This document shows positions 33,264-41,970 of a stretch of 42,652 nt of DNA, piece by piece. The translations under genes and the position numbers were made by a program. Numbering within the stretch: position 1 is the stretch's first letter; every line of letters begins with the position of its first letter. The notes below the pieces were generated by a model, which saw only the letters and a list, made by a program, of their open reading frames with translations, was not told the DNA's origin and did not search any database. Source of the DNA: an uncultured Pelagibacteraceae bacterium (GTDB taxonomy: Bacteria; Pseudomonadota; Alphaproteobacteria; Pelagibacterales; Pelagibacteraceae); NCBI GenBank assembly GCA_913050185.1, contig CAJXBA010000010.1, positions 1 through 42,652 of the forward strand, given 5' to 3'.

Positions 33264-34266
33264 CTTTTTTGCATAGCTTAGTAAAAAAGTTGAAAAAAAT
33301 TATTTTTGATATTTGAGGATTTTTTTTACACAAAAGTTCAGTATTACTAATTTCGTTAATTGCTATTTTTAAATCATTAATATTCCAAATAGTTAATTGT
33401 TTTTTTACTAGCGGTTTTTCTTTCCAAAAAATGAGAGGCTTAGATGTATTTAATAAATTGTCCAAGCTACTGTAATTATTCTCTAACTTCTTCATGTTGA
33501 GCAGTCTTTGTATTTTATTGCCTAATATTCTCAGGAGAAATATATAATTCACAGTATCTTTATATAGTTCTGATAAGATTTTTTTATATTGTAATATGTT
33601 ACCGCACAAACATTCATTAATTAGGCTATCTGATTTGTAGTCACCAGAAAAATTAATTATAGACTTTACCTCATTTATTTCTACATTTTTTTTATTTAGT
33701 GCAAAAGATTTTATTTTCTCAATTTCATTTTTTAAATTATTGCGATCATAATTCGCTTTATCAATAAGTAAATTAATTGATTCTCTAGATATAGTTATAT
33801 TATTTTTTTTTAGTTCAGTTTCCGCAATAGTTTTCAAATCTCTATCGGTATCCAAATAACATGGAATGCATAAAGTAGTGGTATTTGTTTCAAAAAAGCT
33901 TCTTAACTTGGATTTTTTTTCTAGTATATCTGCAAAAATTATTAAAAAAACATTTTTAGGAAATTGTTCAATTATATTTTCTACCTGTTCGATTATTTTA
34001 TCTGTTCCACCACTGATGGTAATTATTTTTTTATCACTAAACAAGGATCCAGAATAAATAGAATTATAAAAACATTCTTCATTATCAACAATGTCGTTTT
34101 CATAAAAAGACAAAAATTCTGCATTAGTAGTTTTTTTATTCAGTGCTACTTTAATTGATTCCTTAATATCCTTTTTCAATCCATTATTTTCCCCATATAA
34201 TAAAAATAAATTATACCTTAAAATATTTGATGGATTTTTTTGTATTTCATAACTTTTTATAATCAT
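33247..34266 (-). CDS. holA: DNA polymerase III delta subunit
   Basis: HolA is the clamp-opening wrench of the replication clamp loader. The chain of 339 residues fits the family: LFLLYGENNGLKKDIKESIK at the N-terminus (degenerate P-loop), SLFSDKKIITISGGTDKIIE, FPKNVFLIIFADILEKKSKL, and the conserved TLCIPCYLDTDRDLKTI. C-terminal helices such as LRILGNKIQRLLNMKKLE follow. Sequence divergence is considerable, as usual for this subunit. The order leuS-lptE-holA is conserved in proteobacteria and supports the call. It overlaps lptE by four bases. Confidence 0.92.
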   Translation of the reverse strand: MIIKSYEIQKNPSNILRYNLFLLYGENNGLKKDIKESIKVALNKKTTNAEFLSFYENDIVDNEECFYNSIYSGSLFSDKKIITISGGTDKIIEQVENIIEQFPKNVFLIIFADILEKKSKLRSFFETNTTTLCIPCYLDTDRDLKTIAETELKKNNITISRESINLLIDKANYDRNNLKNEIEKIKSFALNKKNVEINEVKSIINFSGDYKSDSLINECLCGNILQYKKILSELYKDTVNYIFLLRILGNKIQRLLNMKKLENNYSSLDNLLNTSKPLIFWKEKPLVKKQLTIWNINDLKIAINEISNTELLCKKNPQISKIIFFNFFTKLCKKANSYS

Positions 34267-34757
34267 TTTGTTGTAATATTGTGTGATAATTTAATTAATA
34301 TTTCTTGAAATATTTTATTTATTAAGTTCTCAACTAATTTATTTTCTAATTTTATTGTATCGGAATATTGATCTTGTACCTTATAAGTTAACGAAGAAAT
34401 AAAAGTTTGATTTAGTATTTTTTCATCGGTTATAAAATCTGTTGTTATTATTTTTGTTTTTATGGTAATTTTGTATTCCAATATTTTTCCAACACTATCC
34501 TTGACCGTCGCTTCTTTGTTTTTTAATGTATCGATTAAAAGCTTTACGCTTGTGATATTTTGATCATTTTTTACAGATTTAGATAATCCGTGTAATTGGG
34601 AATAAATTTTTTTTCCTATAATTTTATCTCCCTTTATATCATAATCAACGATATCAAATTGTATATTTGTTGAGCCAAAAATTGGTTTATAACCAGTGCA
34701 TTCACTAATAAAAATAAGCATGATAAACGCAAAAATAAGATAAGTTATTTTTTTCAT
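34263..34757 (-). CDS. lptE: LPS-assembly lipoprotein LptE-like
   Basis: LptE plugs the LptD barrel that inserts lipopolysaccharide into the outer membrane. The 164-residue product starts with a lipoprotein signal, [20 protein letters not shown], with the Cys in a lipobox-like position and C-G-(F/Y)-x-P-(L/I) after it. This is the typical LptE mature N-terminus. The rest is alternating beta strands and a final helix [14 protein letters not shown]. The placement between leuS and holA, with four-base overlaps on both sides, is the standard lptE position and makes the call reliable despite low sequence conservation. Confidence 0.88.
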   Translation of the reverse strand: MKKITYLIFAFIMLIFISECTGYKPIFGSTNIQFDIVDYDIKGDKIIGKKIYSQLHGLSKSVKNDQNITSVKLLIDTLKNKEATVKDSVGKILEYKITIKTKIITTDFITDEKILNQTFISSLTYKVQDQYSDTIKLENKLVENLINKIFQEILIKLSHNITTK

Positions 34758-37300
34758 TTTTTTGTTATGAAGTTTACTAGTTTATTTTTAATATAAATAT
34801 TTTTTATAATTGAGCTACTTTCTATATGTTTTATAACATTATCAATTTCTTTTGATTTCTCTATAATTTTTGCTTCCTTTGAATTTTTTGGCATTTCTAG
34901 CGTGCCTCTTTTCCTTCCATCTACCTGTACTACAATTATACAATTTTCTTCATCAAGTAATTTAGGATCATATTTGGGCCAATAGAATTTTTTGTTTATT
35001 TTTTCATAACATTCACAGGCCAAATGTGGAGCAAGTGGCATTAGCAACATTGTTACTTTTTCCCATTCGTTTTTCAAAGTATTATTTGAAGTTTTATTGT
35101 TGATAACGTGATCATAAAACAAGTTATATATTTCGTGAATATTAGCCACAACAACATTATACTGAAAATTATCTAGGTTTTTGGTTACATTATAAATTGT
35201 CTTGTTAACAGCTTTTTTTAACTCAATATCTTCAGATTTAAATGGCGAGTTCTCCTTATTTTTATTTAAAATTTCGCTATTTAATTTCCAAAGTTTTTGA
35301 ATAAATTTATGAGCAGCAGAAACTCCTTCCAGAGACCATTGAACATCCCTTTCCGGAGGACTATCCGATAACATAAACCATCTGATGGAATCTGCTCCAT
35401 AAATATTAATCATTTCCTCAGGATCTACTATGTTTTTTCTAGATTTGGACATGGCTTCAGGAGAACCTAGCACAACTCTTTTTTTATCTTTTTTTGTAAC
35501 TAAGTTTCCATCAGAATTTTTTTCGACTTCATTTGGATATAACCATTGATTTTTTTCATTTTTATAAGTTTCGTGGCAAACCATTCCTTGGGTAAACAAG
35601 CTTTTAAATGGTTCAATATAATTAAATTGTTTGTTATTGAACGCTAACGCTCTCATGAAAAATCTAGAATACAGTAAGTGTAAAATTGCATGCTCAACTC
35701 CTCCGATATATTGATCGACGGGCATCCAATATTTAATGTCACTTAGTTTATATCCATATTTTTCATTTTTTGGTGAACAAAATCTTACAAAATACCACGA
35801 CGAATCAACAAAAGTATCAAGAGTATCTGTTTCTCTGATAACTTTTTCTCCTGAAGAAAGCGTAGTATATTTCCAGGTCGTATGTTTTTCTAGAGGGTTT
35901 CCTTTTACATTAAGATCCACATCTTCAGGCAACAATACAGGTAAATCTTTTTTTTTAATTGGGATTGCATCGCCCTTGTTATTATAAACTATAGGAATGG
36001 GGCAACCCCAATATCTTTGTCTGGAAACACCCCAATCTTTAAGACGAAAAGTAATTTTTTGGTTTCCTAATTTTTTTTCAGTAATTACATTAATAATTTT
36101 TTGTATAGCTTGGTTAACAGTAAGATTATCTAAAAAATTAGAATTAAATAATATTCCATCTTCTGTAAAGGCTTCATTTTTTATAGTGAATTTGTCAACT
36201 TCTATATTTTTTGGTCTAACTACAGGCAACACTTTAAGTTTGTATTTGTAGGCAAAATCTAAATCTCTTTGATCGTGAGCCGGACAGCCAAAAATTGCTC
36301 CCGTTCCATAATCCATCAAAACAAAGTTCGCGATATAAATTGGAAGTTTGATTTTTTTGTCTAATGGATGTATCGCAAATAAATCAGTATTAAAGCCAAT
36401 TTTTTCAGCATTTGCTAGTGCCTCTTCCGTAGTTCCCATTTTTGAACATTCTGATTTAAAGGCAAGAAAGTTCTTATTCCTTTCAAAATTTTTTGCAATC
36501 GGATGATCAACCGAAAGCGCAATAAAGGAGGCACCAAATATAGTATCAGGCCTAGTTGTAAAAACTTTTATTTTATCAAATTTATTTTCTTCAAATATTT
36601 TGAAATTTATTTCACAACCATAAGATTTACCTATCCAATTTTTTTGCATTAATTTGACTTTTTCAGGCCAATTTTTTAGTTTTTCAAGTTCATCCAACAA
36701 ATTTTGTGAAAATTTTTTAATATTAAAAAACCATTGAGAAAGTTTCTTTCTCTCAACCATCACGCCTGATCGCCATCCTCTGCCGTTAATTACTTGTTCG
36801 TTGGCCAAAACCGTTTGTTCAGCGGGATCCCAATTTACATAAGTATCTTTTTTGTAAACTAAATTTTTTTCATATAACTCCAAAAAAAATTCTTGCTGAT
36901 GTTTGTAATATTCAGGATCGCAAGTTGATATTTCTCGGTCCCAATCTATTGAAAGACCAAGTGATTTTAGTTGTTTTTTCATGGTTTCTATATTTTTTTT
37001 TGTCCACTCTTTGGGATGAAGATTATTTTCACGCGCTGCATTTTCTGCAGGCAACCCGAAAGAGTCCCAGCCCATCGGATGTAGAACATTGAAACCTTTG
37101 AGTTTTTTATATCGAGCCAAAACATCCCCTATTGTATAATTACGAACATGACCCATGTGAATCTTACCGGATGGGTAAGGAAACATTTCTAGGCAGTAAA
37201 ATTTTTTTTTATCTTTATCGACTTCAACAGCATTGGTTTTTTTTTTAGACCAATAATCTTGCCATTTTTTTTCGATATTTTTTATATTGTACCGCTCCAT
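34754..37300 (-). CDS. leuS: Leucyl-tRNA synthetase
   Basis: LeuS charges tRNA-Leu. The catalytic core shows [20 protein letters not shown] (HIGH variant HMGH), [16 protein letters not shown] and [16 protein letters not shown]. The editing domain shows [14 protein letters not shown] and [19 protein letters not shown]. Later come [34 protein letters not shown] and the KMSKS loop, written here as [10 protein letters not shown] chose ATG 37300, which gives [17 protein letters not shown] and 848 residues; a TTG nine bases earlier is also in frame. The first Lys of KMSKS is replaced by Ala. The gene heads the leftward leuS-lptE-holA operon. Confidence 0.97.
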   Translation of the reverse strand: MERYNIKNIEKKWQDYWSKKKTNAVEVDKDKKKFYCLEMFPYPSGKIHMGHVRNYTIGDVLARYKKLKGFNVLHPMGWDSFGLPAENAARENNLHPKEWTKKNIETMKKQLKSLGLSIDWDREISTCDPEYYKHQQEFFLELYEKNLVYKKDTYVNWDPAEQTVLANEQVINGRGWRSGVMVERKKLSQWFFNIKKFSQNLLDELEKLKNWPEKVKLMQKNWIGKSYGCEINFKIFEENKFDKIKVFTTRPDTIFGASFIALSVDHPIAKNFERNKNFLAFKSECSKMGTTEEALANAEKIGFNTDLFAIHPLDKKIKLPIYIANFVLMDYGTGAIFGCPAHDQRDLDFAYKYKLKVLPVVRPKNIEVDKFTIKNEAFTEDGILFNSNFLDNLTVNQAIQKIINVITEKKLGNQKITFRLKDWGVSRQRYWGCPIPIVYNNKGDAIPIKKKDLPVLLPEDVDLNVKGNPLEKHTTWKYTTLSSGEKVIRETDTLDTFVDSSWYFVRFCSPKNEKYGYKLSDIKYWMPVDQYIGGVEHAILHLLYSRFFMRALAFNNKQFNYIEPFKSLFTQGMVCHETYKNEKNQWLYPNEVEKNSDGNLVTKKDKKRVVLGSPEAMSKSRKNIVDPEEMINIYGADSIRWFMLSDSPPERDVQWSLEGVSAAHKFIQKLWKLNSEILNKNKENSPFKSEDIELKKAVNKTIYNVTKNLDNFQYNVVVANIHEIYNLFYDHVINNKTSNNTLKNEWEKVTMLLMPLAPHLACECYEKINKKFYWPKYDPKLLDEENCIIVVQVDGRKRGTLEMPKNSKEAKIIEKSKEIDNVIKHIESSSIIKNIYIKNKLVNFITKK

Positions 37301-37344
37301 GAATCGCAAAAAACTAAAGTTTCATAAATTTAGAAAATTATGTG

Positions 37345-37905
37345 TTATTTAAGATCTGGTCTCTTTGTTCTATTTTTCTTTTTTGTTTGTTTTTCAAAAA
37401 CAACAGCCTTTTTAAGAATAGCGACTTGTAATTCATTTTCCAAAGCAGAAGTTATTTTTTTAACCGTACATTCCTGTTGGGGATTACATTTTTTTTTATG
37501 TATAATTACTTTTATTCCATCAGCTCTTATTTGGTTTGTTAGAAATCTTACAGAAATTTTAATTGATTCATTTGTTGCCGCTCCTTCATTGTACCAATCA
37601 GTACTTATAATTCCCCCAGAGTAATCAACTATAGATAATGGCAAAAAATCAAGTATTTCTAATGTGGCGCGCCACATAGGATTAGAAGTGGCAAATTGAT
37701 AAGTGGTATTCTTATTTCCCCCCATCAACCCACCTAATGTTACACCTCTACCTTCTTCTAAATTTTTTTTGACCCTCTCATCAGCATTAGGTGAAACTTT
37801 TCTGGCGTCAGCTGGATCCCAAATTCCACAAGAATTTAAAAGGCCAAACAAAACAATTCCAGCAAAAAATATAACAATCTTCTTTGGGTTGTAAATTAAA
37901 AACAT
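37345..37905 (-). CDS. DUF3576 lipoprotein
   Basis: The product starts with a lipoprotein signal peptide, IVIFFAGIVLFGLLNSC, and the mature chain begins CGIWDPADARKVSPNADERV, the usual N-terminus of DUF3576 proteins. It continues with FATSNPMWRATLEILDFLPL and VDYSGGIISTDWY, both conserved in the family. Members are alphaproteobacterial outer-membrane or periplasmic lipoproteins of unknown function, commonly upstream of leuS as here (45-base gap). ATG 37905 gives a normal signal peptide; an ATG at 37923 is also possible. A basic tail rich in Lys and Arg ends the 186-residue chain. Confidence 0.85.
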   Translation of the reverse strand: MFLIYNPKKIVIFFAGIVLFGLLNSCGIWDPADARKVSPNADERVKKNLEEGRGVTLGGLMGGNKNTTYQFATSNPMWRATLEILDFLPLSIVDYSGGIISTDWYNEGAATNESIKISVRFLTNQIRADGIKVIIHKKKCNPQQECTVKKITSALENELQVAILKKAVVFEKQTKKKNRTKRPDLK

Positions 37906-38096
37906 TATCACCGAAATATACATCAATATTGGCTTGTAAATTACTAATAAATCTTACAAAAAAATCAACAATAGCGAGGATTTTAGTGGCATCGAATATT
38001 AATGTGATAAATGTACAACAGTATAAAAAAATATATATGTTTTCATACTTTTTTAATTTTTATTGCAGTTAGTGATGATAATTTGGCTTCATTCAT

Positions 38097-38117
38097 ATGA
38101 ATAAATTAACAAAATAG
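38097..38117 (+). repeat. Duplicated porin start: six-codon leader ORF (MNKLTK)
   Basis: ATG AAT AAA TTA ACA AAA TAG at 38097 repeats exactly the first 18 bases of the porin gene at 38128, 31 bases downstream, then stops. The stop codon overlaps the Shine-Dalgarno sequence GGGAG (38117-38121) of the porin. It could be a leader ORF that couples or tunes porin translation, or just the scar of a small tandem duplication. Confidence 0.6.
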
Positions 38118-38127
38118 GGAGTAATTT

Positions 38128-39129
38128 ATGAATAAATTAACAAAAATCGGAGCATCTGCATTGTGCGGATCTCTGGCTGCCGTATCGGCTGCACACGCAG
38201 GCTCGATGGCAGTAACAGGCGGTGCGACTGCAACGTATACTCAGGTTGAAGGTAAAGTTACTGGAAACCCTTTGGGTATGGCTTCTGCATTAACGTTCAA
38301 AGGTACTGGTGAACTTGATAGTGGAGTCGGAATTACGTTAACGGTAGCACACAACGATAAAAATGCCTACTCGACCTCTGCGATAGCCGCAGACGTTCCG
38401 GGATTAGGAGTGTTTACGTTCGACCAAGGTGGCGGAACAGGTTTAGACCGTATCGACGATATGATGCCAACAGCTTGGGAAGAATCATATGACACTGGAA
38501 CAGGTGCAAATTTAAGATCTGTAGCTGGTGCAGGTGGTTCAACTGATATCGAATGGGCATTAAGTGGAGATCTGTTACCAGAAGGTTTGGCGACATACAT
38601 TTCATGGTCACCACATCCAGACGGCTCAACGAACAATGACAAAGGGTATAGCGGAGATACATCTCCAAATGTTATTGGTCATGGTTGGGATATAGTCTTA
38701 GATTATGCTAATCCACTTGGAATGGTTGAAGGATTAACACTCTTCGGCGGATATTCTCTAATTGAGACAGTTGGTTCTGATCATAAGCAAAGTGGTTGGG
38801 GAGCTAAATATGCGGTTGGAGGACTTACAGTTGGATACCAAGAAACATCAGAAGAAAATCCAAAAGATGGTAGCAACGTAAACGGTTATGACAACCAAGC
38901 TTACGGTGTATCGTTTAATATAAACGATAATCTATCCGTGAGTTATGGAGCTCATAAATCAACACAAGATAATGTCGGTGCTGATGTTGATTTGGAAACA
39001 AAATCAGCTCAGATTGCATATACATTAGGAGGAGCAGCGATTAAGATAGCAGAATCTGACGTAGAGAATGCTACTTATGGAACAAGCGACTACAATGGTA
39101 CGCTTATCGGTGTAACACTAGCATTTTAG
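38128..39129 (+). CDS. Porin 1 (outer-membrane beta-barrel)
   Basis: The 333-residue protein has a 24-residue signal peptide ending SAAHA, a mature N-terminus GSMAVTGGATATYTQVEG, alternating amphipathic strands throughout, and a terminal aromatic residue (IGVTLAF) as required for barrel assembly. That fits a 16-stranded Gram-negative general porin of the alphaproteobacterial type. Several Asp- and Gly-rich loops such as VDLETK and TSPNVIGHG lie between strands. The gene is much less AT-rich than flanking housekeeping genes, as expected for a very highly expressed protein. It is followed after 19 bases by a paralogue. Confidence 0.9.
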   Translation: MNKLTKIGASALCGSLAAVSAAHAGSMAVTGGATATYTQVEGKVTGNPLGMASALTFKGTGELDSGVGITLTVAHNDKNAYSTSAIAADVPGLGVFTFDQGGGTGLDRIDDMMPTAWEESYDTGTGANLRSVAGAGGSTDIEWALSGDLLPEGLATYISWSPHPDGSTNNDKGYSGDTSPNVIGHGWDIVLDYANPLGMVEGLTLFGGYSLIETVGSDHKQSGWGAKYAVGGLTVGYQETSEENPKDGSNVNGYDNQAYGVSFNINDNLSVSYGAHKSTQDNVGADVDLETKSAQIAYTLGGAAIKIAESDVENATYGTSDYNGTLIGVTLAF

Positions 39130-39148
39130 TAGAAAGGAGAGTTAAGTT

Positions 39149-40222
39149 ATGAAAAAAATAACTAGATTAGGCCTCTCTGCTTTGTGCGGCTCGTTGGCGA
39201 TGGCATCTGCAGCTAATGCAGGTGATATCAGCGTGACTGGATCAGCAGAAATCACTTACCTAACGGTTGACGGTAATACTACTGGACACCCGTTCGGCAT
39301 GAAGTCAAACCTGGGTTTTTCAGGATCAGGTGAACTTGATGGTGGTCAGAAAGTTGCGTTGACTATAGACAACACTGACAAAAGTGCATTTTCAGCTGCA
39401 AGCATCGCTCTAACGACTAATAATATAGGTACAATTAAACTAAGTAACGGAAGTGGTGCCGATCTCGGAGATTATGATGATAAAGCACCAACTGCTTGGG
39501 AAGAAGCTTGGGATGGTGGACAGGGCGCAACTACGGATAAGATTAGTGGTGTTGCTAGCTCTACCAACATCAATTGGGTTTCTCCAGCTACTACCGGAAA
39601 AATTATGGGAGGAACTAAATTGATCCTCGCATATGCACCTCGTAACAACGCCACGCAGCAAAACGATAAGACTGCCTCTGGTGACACAGGTACTACTGGG
39701 AAAGGGTTGGATATAATCTTGGATCTGAGATCAGGTAAGAAACTATCTGGTTTCCTAGGTTACTCAACAACCGACAGACATGGAAATGATCTGAAGGGAC
39801 ACGACCATACTAAGCCCGACGGCAACAAAGAGGAAGCTGTTATTGGTTTAAATTACAAGCTAGGACCTTTCTCAATGGGGTATCAACATAGTGCTGAGGA
39901 TTTGAAGGCTCAAGGTAATGGATCCTCTGCAGAGAATGATATGTACCTTAACAAATCATGGGGAGTTGCGATGAACATTAATGGTGGTTTATCGGTTTCT
40001 TATGGTGAGGCAACCTCTAATCAGATCTTCACTGCGGTGACTAATGGAGCAGGGGCTAATAAGTTTACTAAAAAGAGGAAGCAGAAAAGTAAAGCTTACA
40101 ACGCCGCGTACACGATTGGTGGAGTAACAGCGAAGTGGTCAAGTACAGAGACTAAAAATGCTGCATATTCAGAAGGAAGCGATAAAGAAGCAACACTTCT
40201 TTCATTGGGTATAGCATTTTAA
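39149..40222 (+). CDS. Porin 2 (tandem paralogue)
   Basis: The 357-residue protein is homologous to porin 1 along its length: the signal peptide MKKITRLGLSALCGSLAMAS ending AANA is close to that of porin 1, and the mature start DISVTGSAEITYLTVDGN, the APTAWEEAWD motif (PTAWEESYD in porin 1) and the LGIAF terminus all correspond. It is longer through expanded loops, including a polar KKRKQKSK stretch near the end. A strong Shine-Dalgarno sequence AAAGGAGA lies nine bases before the ATG. A bidirectional terminator follows. The pair probably arose by tandem duplication and then diverged, perhaps for different pore selectivity, though that is inference. Confidence 0.9.
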   Translation: MKKITRLGLSALCGSLAMASAANAGDISVTGSAEITYLTVDGNTTGHPFGMKSNLGFSGSGELDGGQKVALTIDNTDKSAFSAASIALTTNNIGTIKLSNGSGADLGDYDDKAPTAWEEAWDGGQGATTDKISGVASSTNINWVSPATTGKIMGGTKLILAYAPRNNATQQNDKTASGDTGTTGKGLDIILDLRSGKKLSGFLGYSTTDRHGNDLKGHDHTKPDGNKEEAVIGLNYKLGPFSMGYQHSAEDLKAQGNGSSAENDMYLNKSWGVAMNINGGLSVSYGEATSNQIFTAVTNGAGANKFTKKRKQKSKAYNAAYTIGGVTAKWSSTETKNAAYSEGSDKEATLLSLGIAF

Positions 40223-40242
40223 AAGCTAAAATATTTATTTAT

Positions 40243-40809
40243 TTAAAAAACCGGCCTTTTAAAGGCCGGTTTTTTTTTGAACATTCTTATCCCCCCGAAT
40301 CCTTTAATATGTAACAATTTTAGTTTGTGTATATTATTTTTATTAATGCCTCCTAATGCCAAGATATTAATTTTGTTTGAGCGAGATATTAGATTAAATT
40401 TATGAATATCAAGGATATGCTTTGATTTTTCTACGTAAAAAATTGGTGAAAGAAATATAGCACTACACTTTTGTAAAATTTTTTCCTTAATTTCTTTTTG
40501 GTTATGGGCTGATCCTAAAATTATTAAATTTTTTTTTTCTAGATTAGAAAAGTTTTTTGTTTTGTTAAAGGAAGGAATATAAATACCATCTGCTTTTGTT
40601 TTTATGGTTAATCTAATGTCATTTGAAACAAACAGTTTATGTCTTTTTTTTTTACAAACTTTAGCTATTTTAATTAATTCGGTCTCCCTTTTTCTTTTTT
40701 GGGCGTTATAATTTCTGTAAATAATTCCTACATTTGTGTTAATATTTTTAAATATTTGATTATTATATCGATCTAGGAAAACAAATAAATTGGGTAAGTG
40801 TTTATGCAT
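40243..40809 (-). CDS. ThiE/TenI-like thiamine-phosphate synthase family protein
   Basis: The 188-residue chain matches the ThiE/TenI TIM barrel: LFVFLDRYN at the N-terminus, KLFVSNDIRLTIKTKADGIY (family pattern N-D-x-x-x-A-x-x-x-x-A-D-G-x-H), IILGSAHNQKEI (S-x-H), AIFLSPIFYVEKSKH and ILALGGINKNNI. The usual H-L-G-Q and the phosphate/Mg residues are poorly conserved, so synthase activity is uncertain; a TenI-like role is equally possible. Its last eight residues (PAFKRPVF) are encoded by the terminator hairpin that follows porin 2. ATG 40809 shares an ATGCAT palindrome with the divergent yggS start. Confidence 0.72.
   Translation of the reverse strand: MHKHLPNLFVFLDRYNNQIFKNINTNVGIIYRNYNAQKRKRETELIKIAKVCKKKRHKLFVSNDIRLTIKTKADGIYIPSFNKTKNFSNLEKKNLIILGSAHNQKEIKEKILQKCSAIFLSPIFYVEKSKHILDIHKFNLISRSNKINILALGGINKNNIHKLKLLHIKGFGGIRMFKKKPAFKRPVF
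40245..40278. terminator. Bidirectional terminator after porin 2
   Basis: A run of A, the perfect inverted repeat CCGGCCTTT / AAAGGCCGG around one T, and a run of T form a symmetric hairpin that can work on both strands. On the minus strand it lies inside the end of the thiE-like reading frame. Confidence 0.9.
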
Positions 40810-41469
40810 ACATGTTCGCAAAGGTTAGACTTAATTAAAAACAAAGTTAAAGAAATTATTGATAAAAAACAACTTAAAACTGTTCCTAACATTATAGCTA
40901 TTACAAAGACATTTTCTTTAAACACGATTACTCCACTTTTAGAGATGGGACACATTCATTTTGGTGAAAATAAAATTCAGGAGGCAGAAAGTAAATGGAT
41001 TGGAGTCAGAAATAAATACAGCAATTTACAATTACATATGGTCGGCAAATTACAATCTAATAAGGCCAAAAAGGCGATTAAATTATTTGATTATATTCAT
41101 TCACTCGATAGCGTAAAATTGGCCACAAAAATCTGTCAATACGAAAAAGAACTAAACAAAAAAATTAAATTATTTATTCAAGTTAATATAGCTAAAGAAC
41201 ATCAAAAATCAGGTATTTTATTGTATGATCTTGATAAATTTTATAATTATTGCACCAAAGAACTTTCTTTAAATATTATTGGTTTAATGTGTTTGCCCCC
41301 AATCAATAATAATTCTAGTCAATATTTCAAAATTTTTAAAAAAAAATCAGAAGAACTCAATTTAACCGATCTAAGCATGGGAATGAGTTCGGATTACGAA
41401 CAAGCTACATTAAATGGATCAACCTTTTTGAGGTTAGGAACAATAATTTTTGGTGAAAGAAATATCTAA
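40804..41469 (+). CDS. PLP homeostasis protein (YggS/PLPBP family)
   Basis: This cytoplasmic PLP-binding TIM-barrel protein buffers pyridoxal phosphate. Signatures are IIAITKTF with the PLP Lys, MGHIHFGENKIQEAESKW, LHMVGKLQSNKAKKAI (H-x-I-G-x-L-Q-x-N-K), IHSLDSVKLA, QVNIAKEHQKSG, GLMCLPP, and LSMGMSSDYEQA with RLGTIIFGER at the end. The 221-residue length is normal. ATG 40804 begins the palindrome ATGCAT whose other strand starts the thiE-like gene; GTG 40798 is a possible alternative. Its end overlaps the L,D-transpeptidase-fold gene by four bases. Confidence 0.95.
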   Translation: MHTCSQRLDLIKNKVKEIIDKKQLKTVPNIIAITKTFSLNTITPLLEMGHIHFGENKIQEAESKWIGVRNKYSNLQLHMVGKLQSNKAKKAIKLFDYIHSLDSVKLATKICQYEKELNKKIKLFIQVNIAKEHQKSGILLYDLDKFYNYCTKELSLNIIGLMCLPPINNNSSQYFKIFKKKSEELNLTDLSMGMSSDYEQATLNGSTFLRLGTIIFGERNI

Positions 41470-41957
41470 TTGATTAAAATTTTTGTTTTTTTGTCAATCA
41501 TAGGAAGTATTATTAAAAAATCTTTTTTCGATATAGCTATACATCCTTTTGTAGGCTCATATTTTTTATTGGCTATGTGCAAAAAAATAGCACTTCCTTT
41601 TTTTTTAATAACCGGACGAGAATTATATTCAATATTAATAAACAAGTCATATATCATATTTTTTCTATAAAGTTTTTCCGCTCCGTATTTAAATGGGAAA
41701 TTTATTTCCTTGTTATATTTTTTACTTCTACTGTCATTACACCAACCCATGTTTTTTTTTATAATCCTTTTTTTTATATTACATTTTATTTGCTTAATTC
41801 TATCTTTTCTGTAGTAAAGTCGACCAAGTTCAAATGTCCCCTTTGGTGTTGCCAAATCAGCCTCTTTTTTTAAATCAACTATTCCGGATTTACCAATGGC
41901 ACATTTTAATTTATAACCTTCATAGAACAGAAAATTATTATTTATTTTAATATTCAT
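41466..41957 (-). CDS. L,D-transpeptidase (YkuD) fold protein
   Basis: The 163-residue chain matches the YkuD catalytic domain: KCAIGKSGI near the start, DLATPKGTFELGRLYYR (A-T-P-x-G-x-F), and FLHIANKKYEPTKGCIAISK with the conserved His and the S/T-x-G-C nucleophile Cys. Such domains crosslink peptidoglycan through 3-3 bonds. No signal peptide is visible, which is odd for a periplasmic transpeptidase, although this compact form without a leader is common in alphaproteobacteria. It is separated from the divergent winged-helix regulator by only 13 bases. Confidence 0.85.
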   Translation of the reverse strand: MNIKINNNFLFYEGYKLKCAIGKSGIVDLKKEADLATPKGTFELGRLYYRKDRIKQIKCNIKKRIIKKNMGWCNDSRSKKYNKEINFPFKYGAEKLYRKNMIYDLFINIEYNSRPVIKKKGSAIFLHIANKKYEPTKGCIAISKKDFLIILPMIDKKTKILIN

Positions 41958-41970
41958 AAATGTTCTTTTA

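Noticed and set aside
37884-38072. Small open frame upstream of porin 1
   Set aside because: It overlaps the start of the DUF3576 gene and the porin promoter region, with no ribosome-binding site and no similarity that I recognise.
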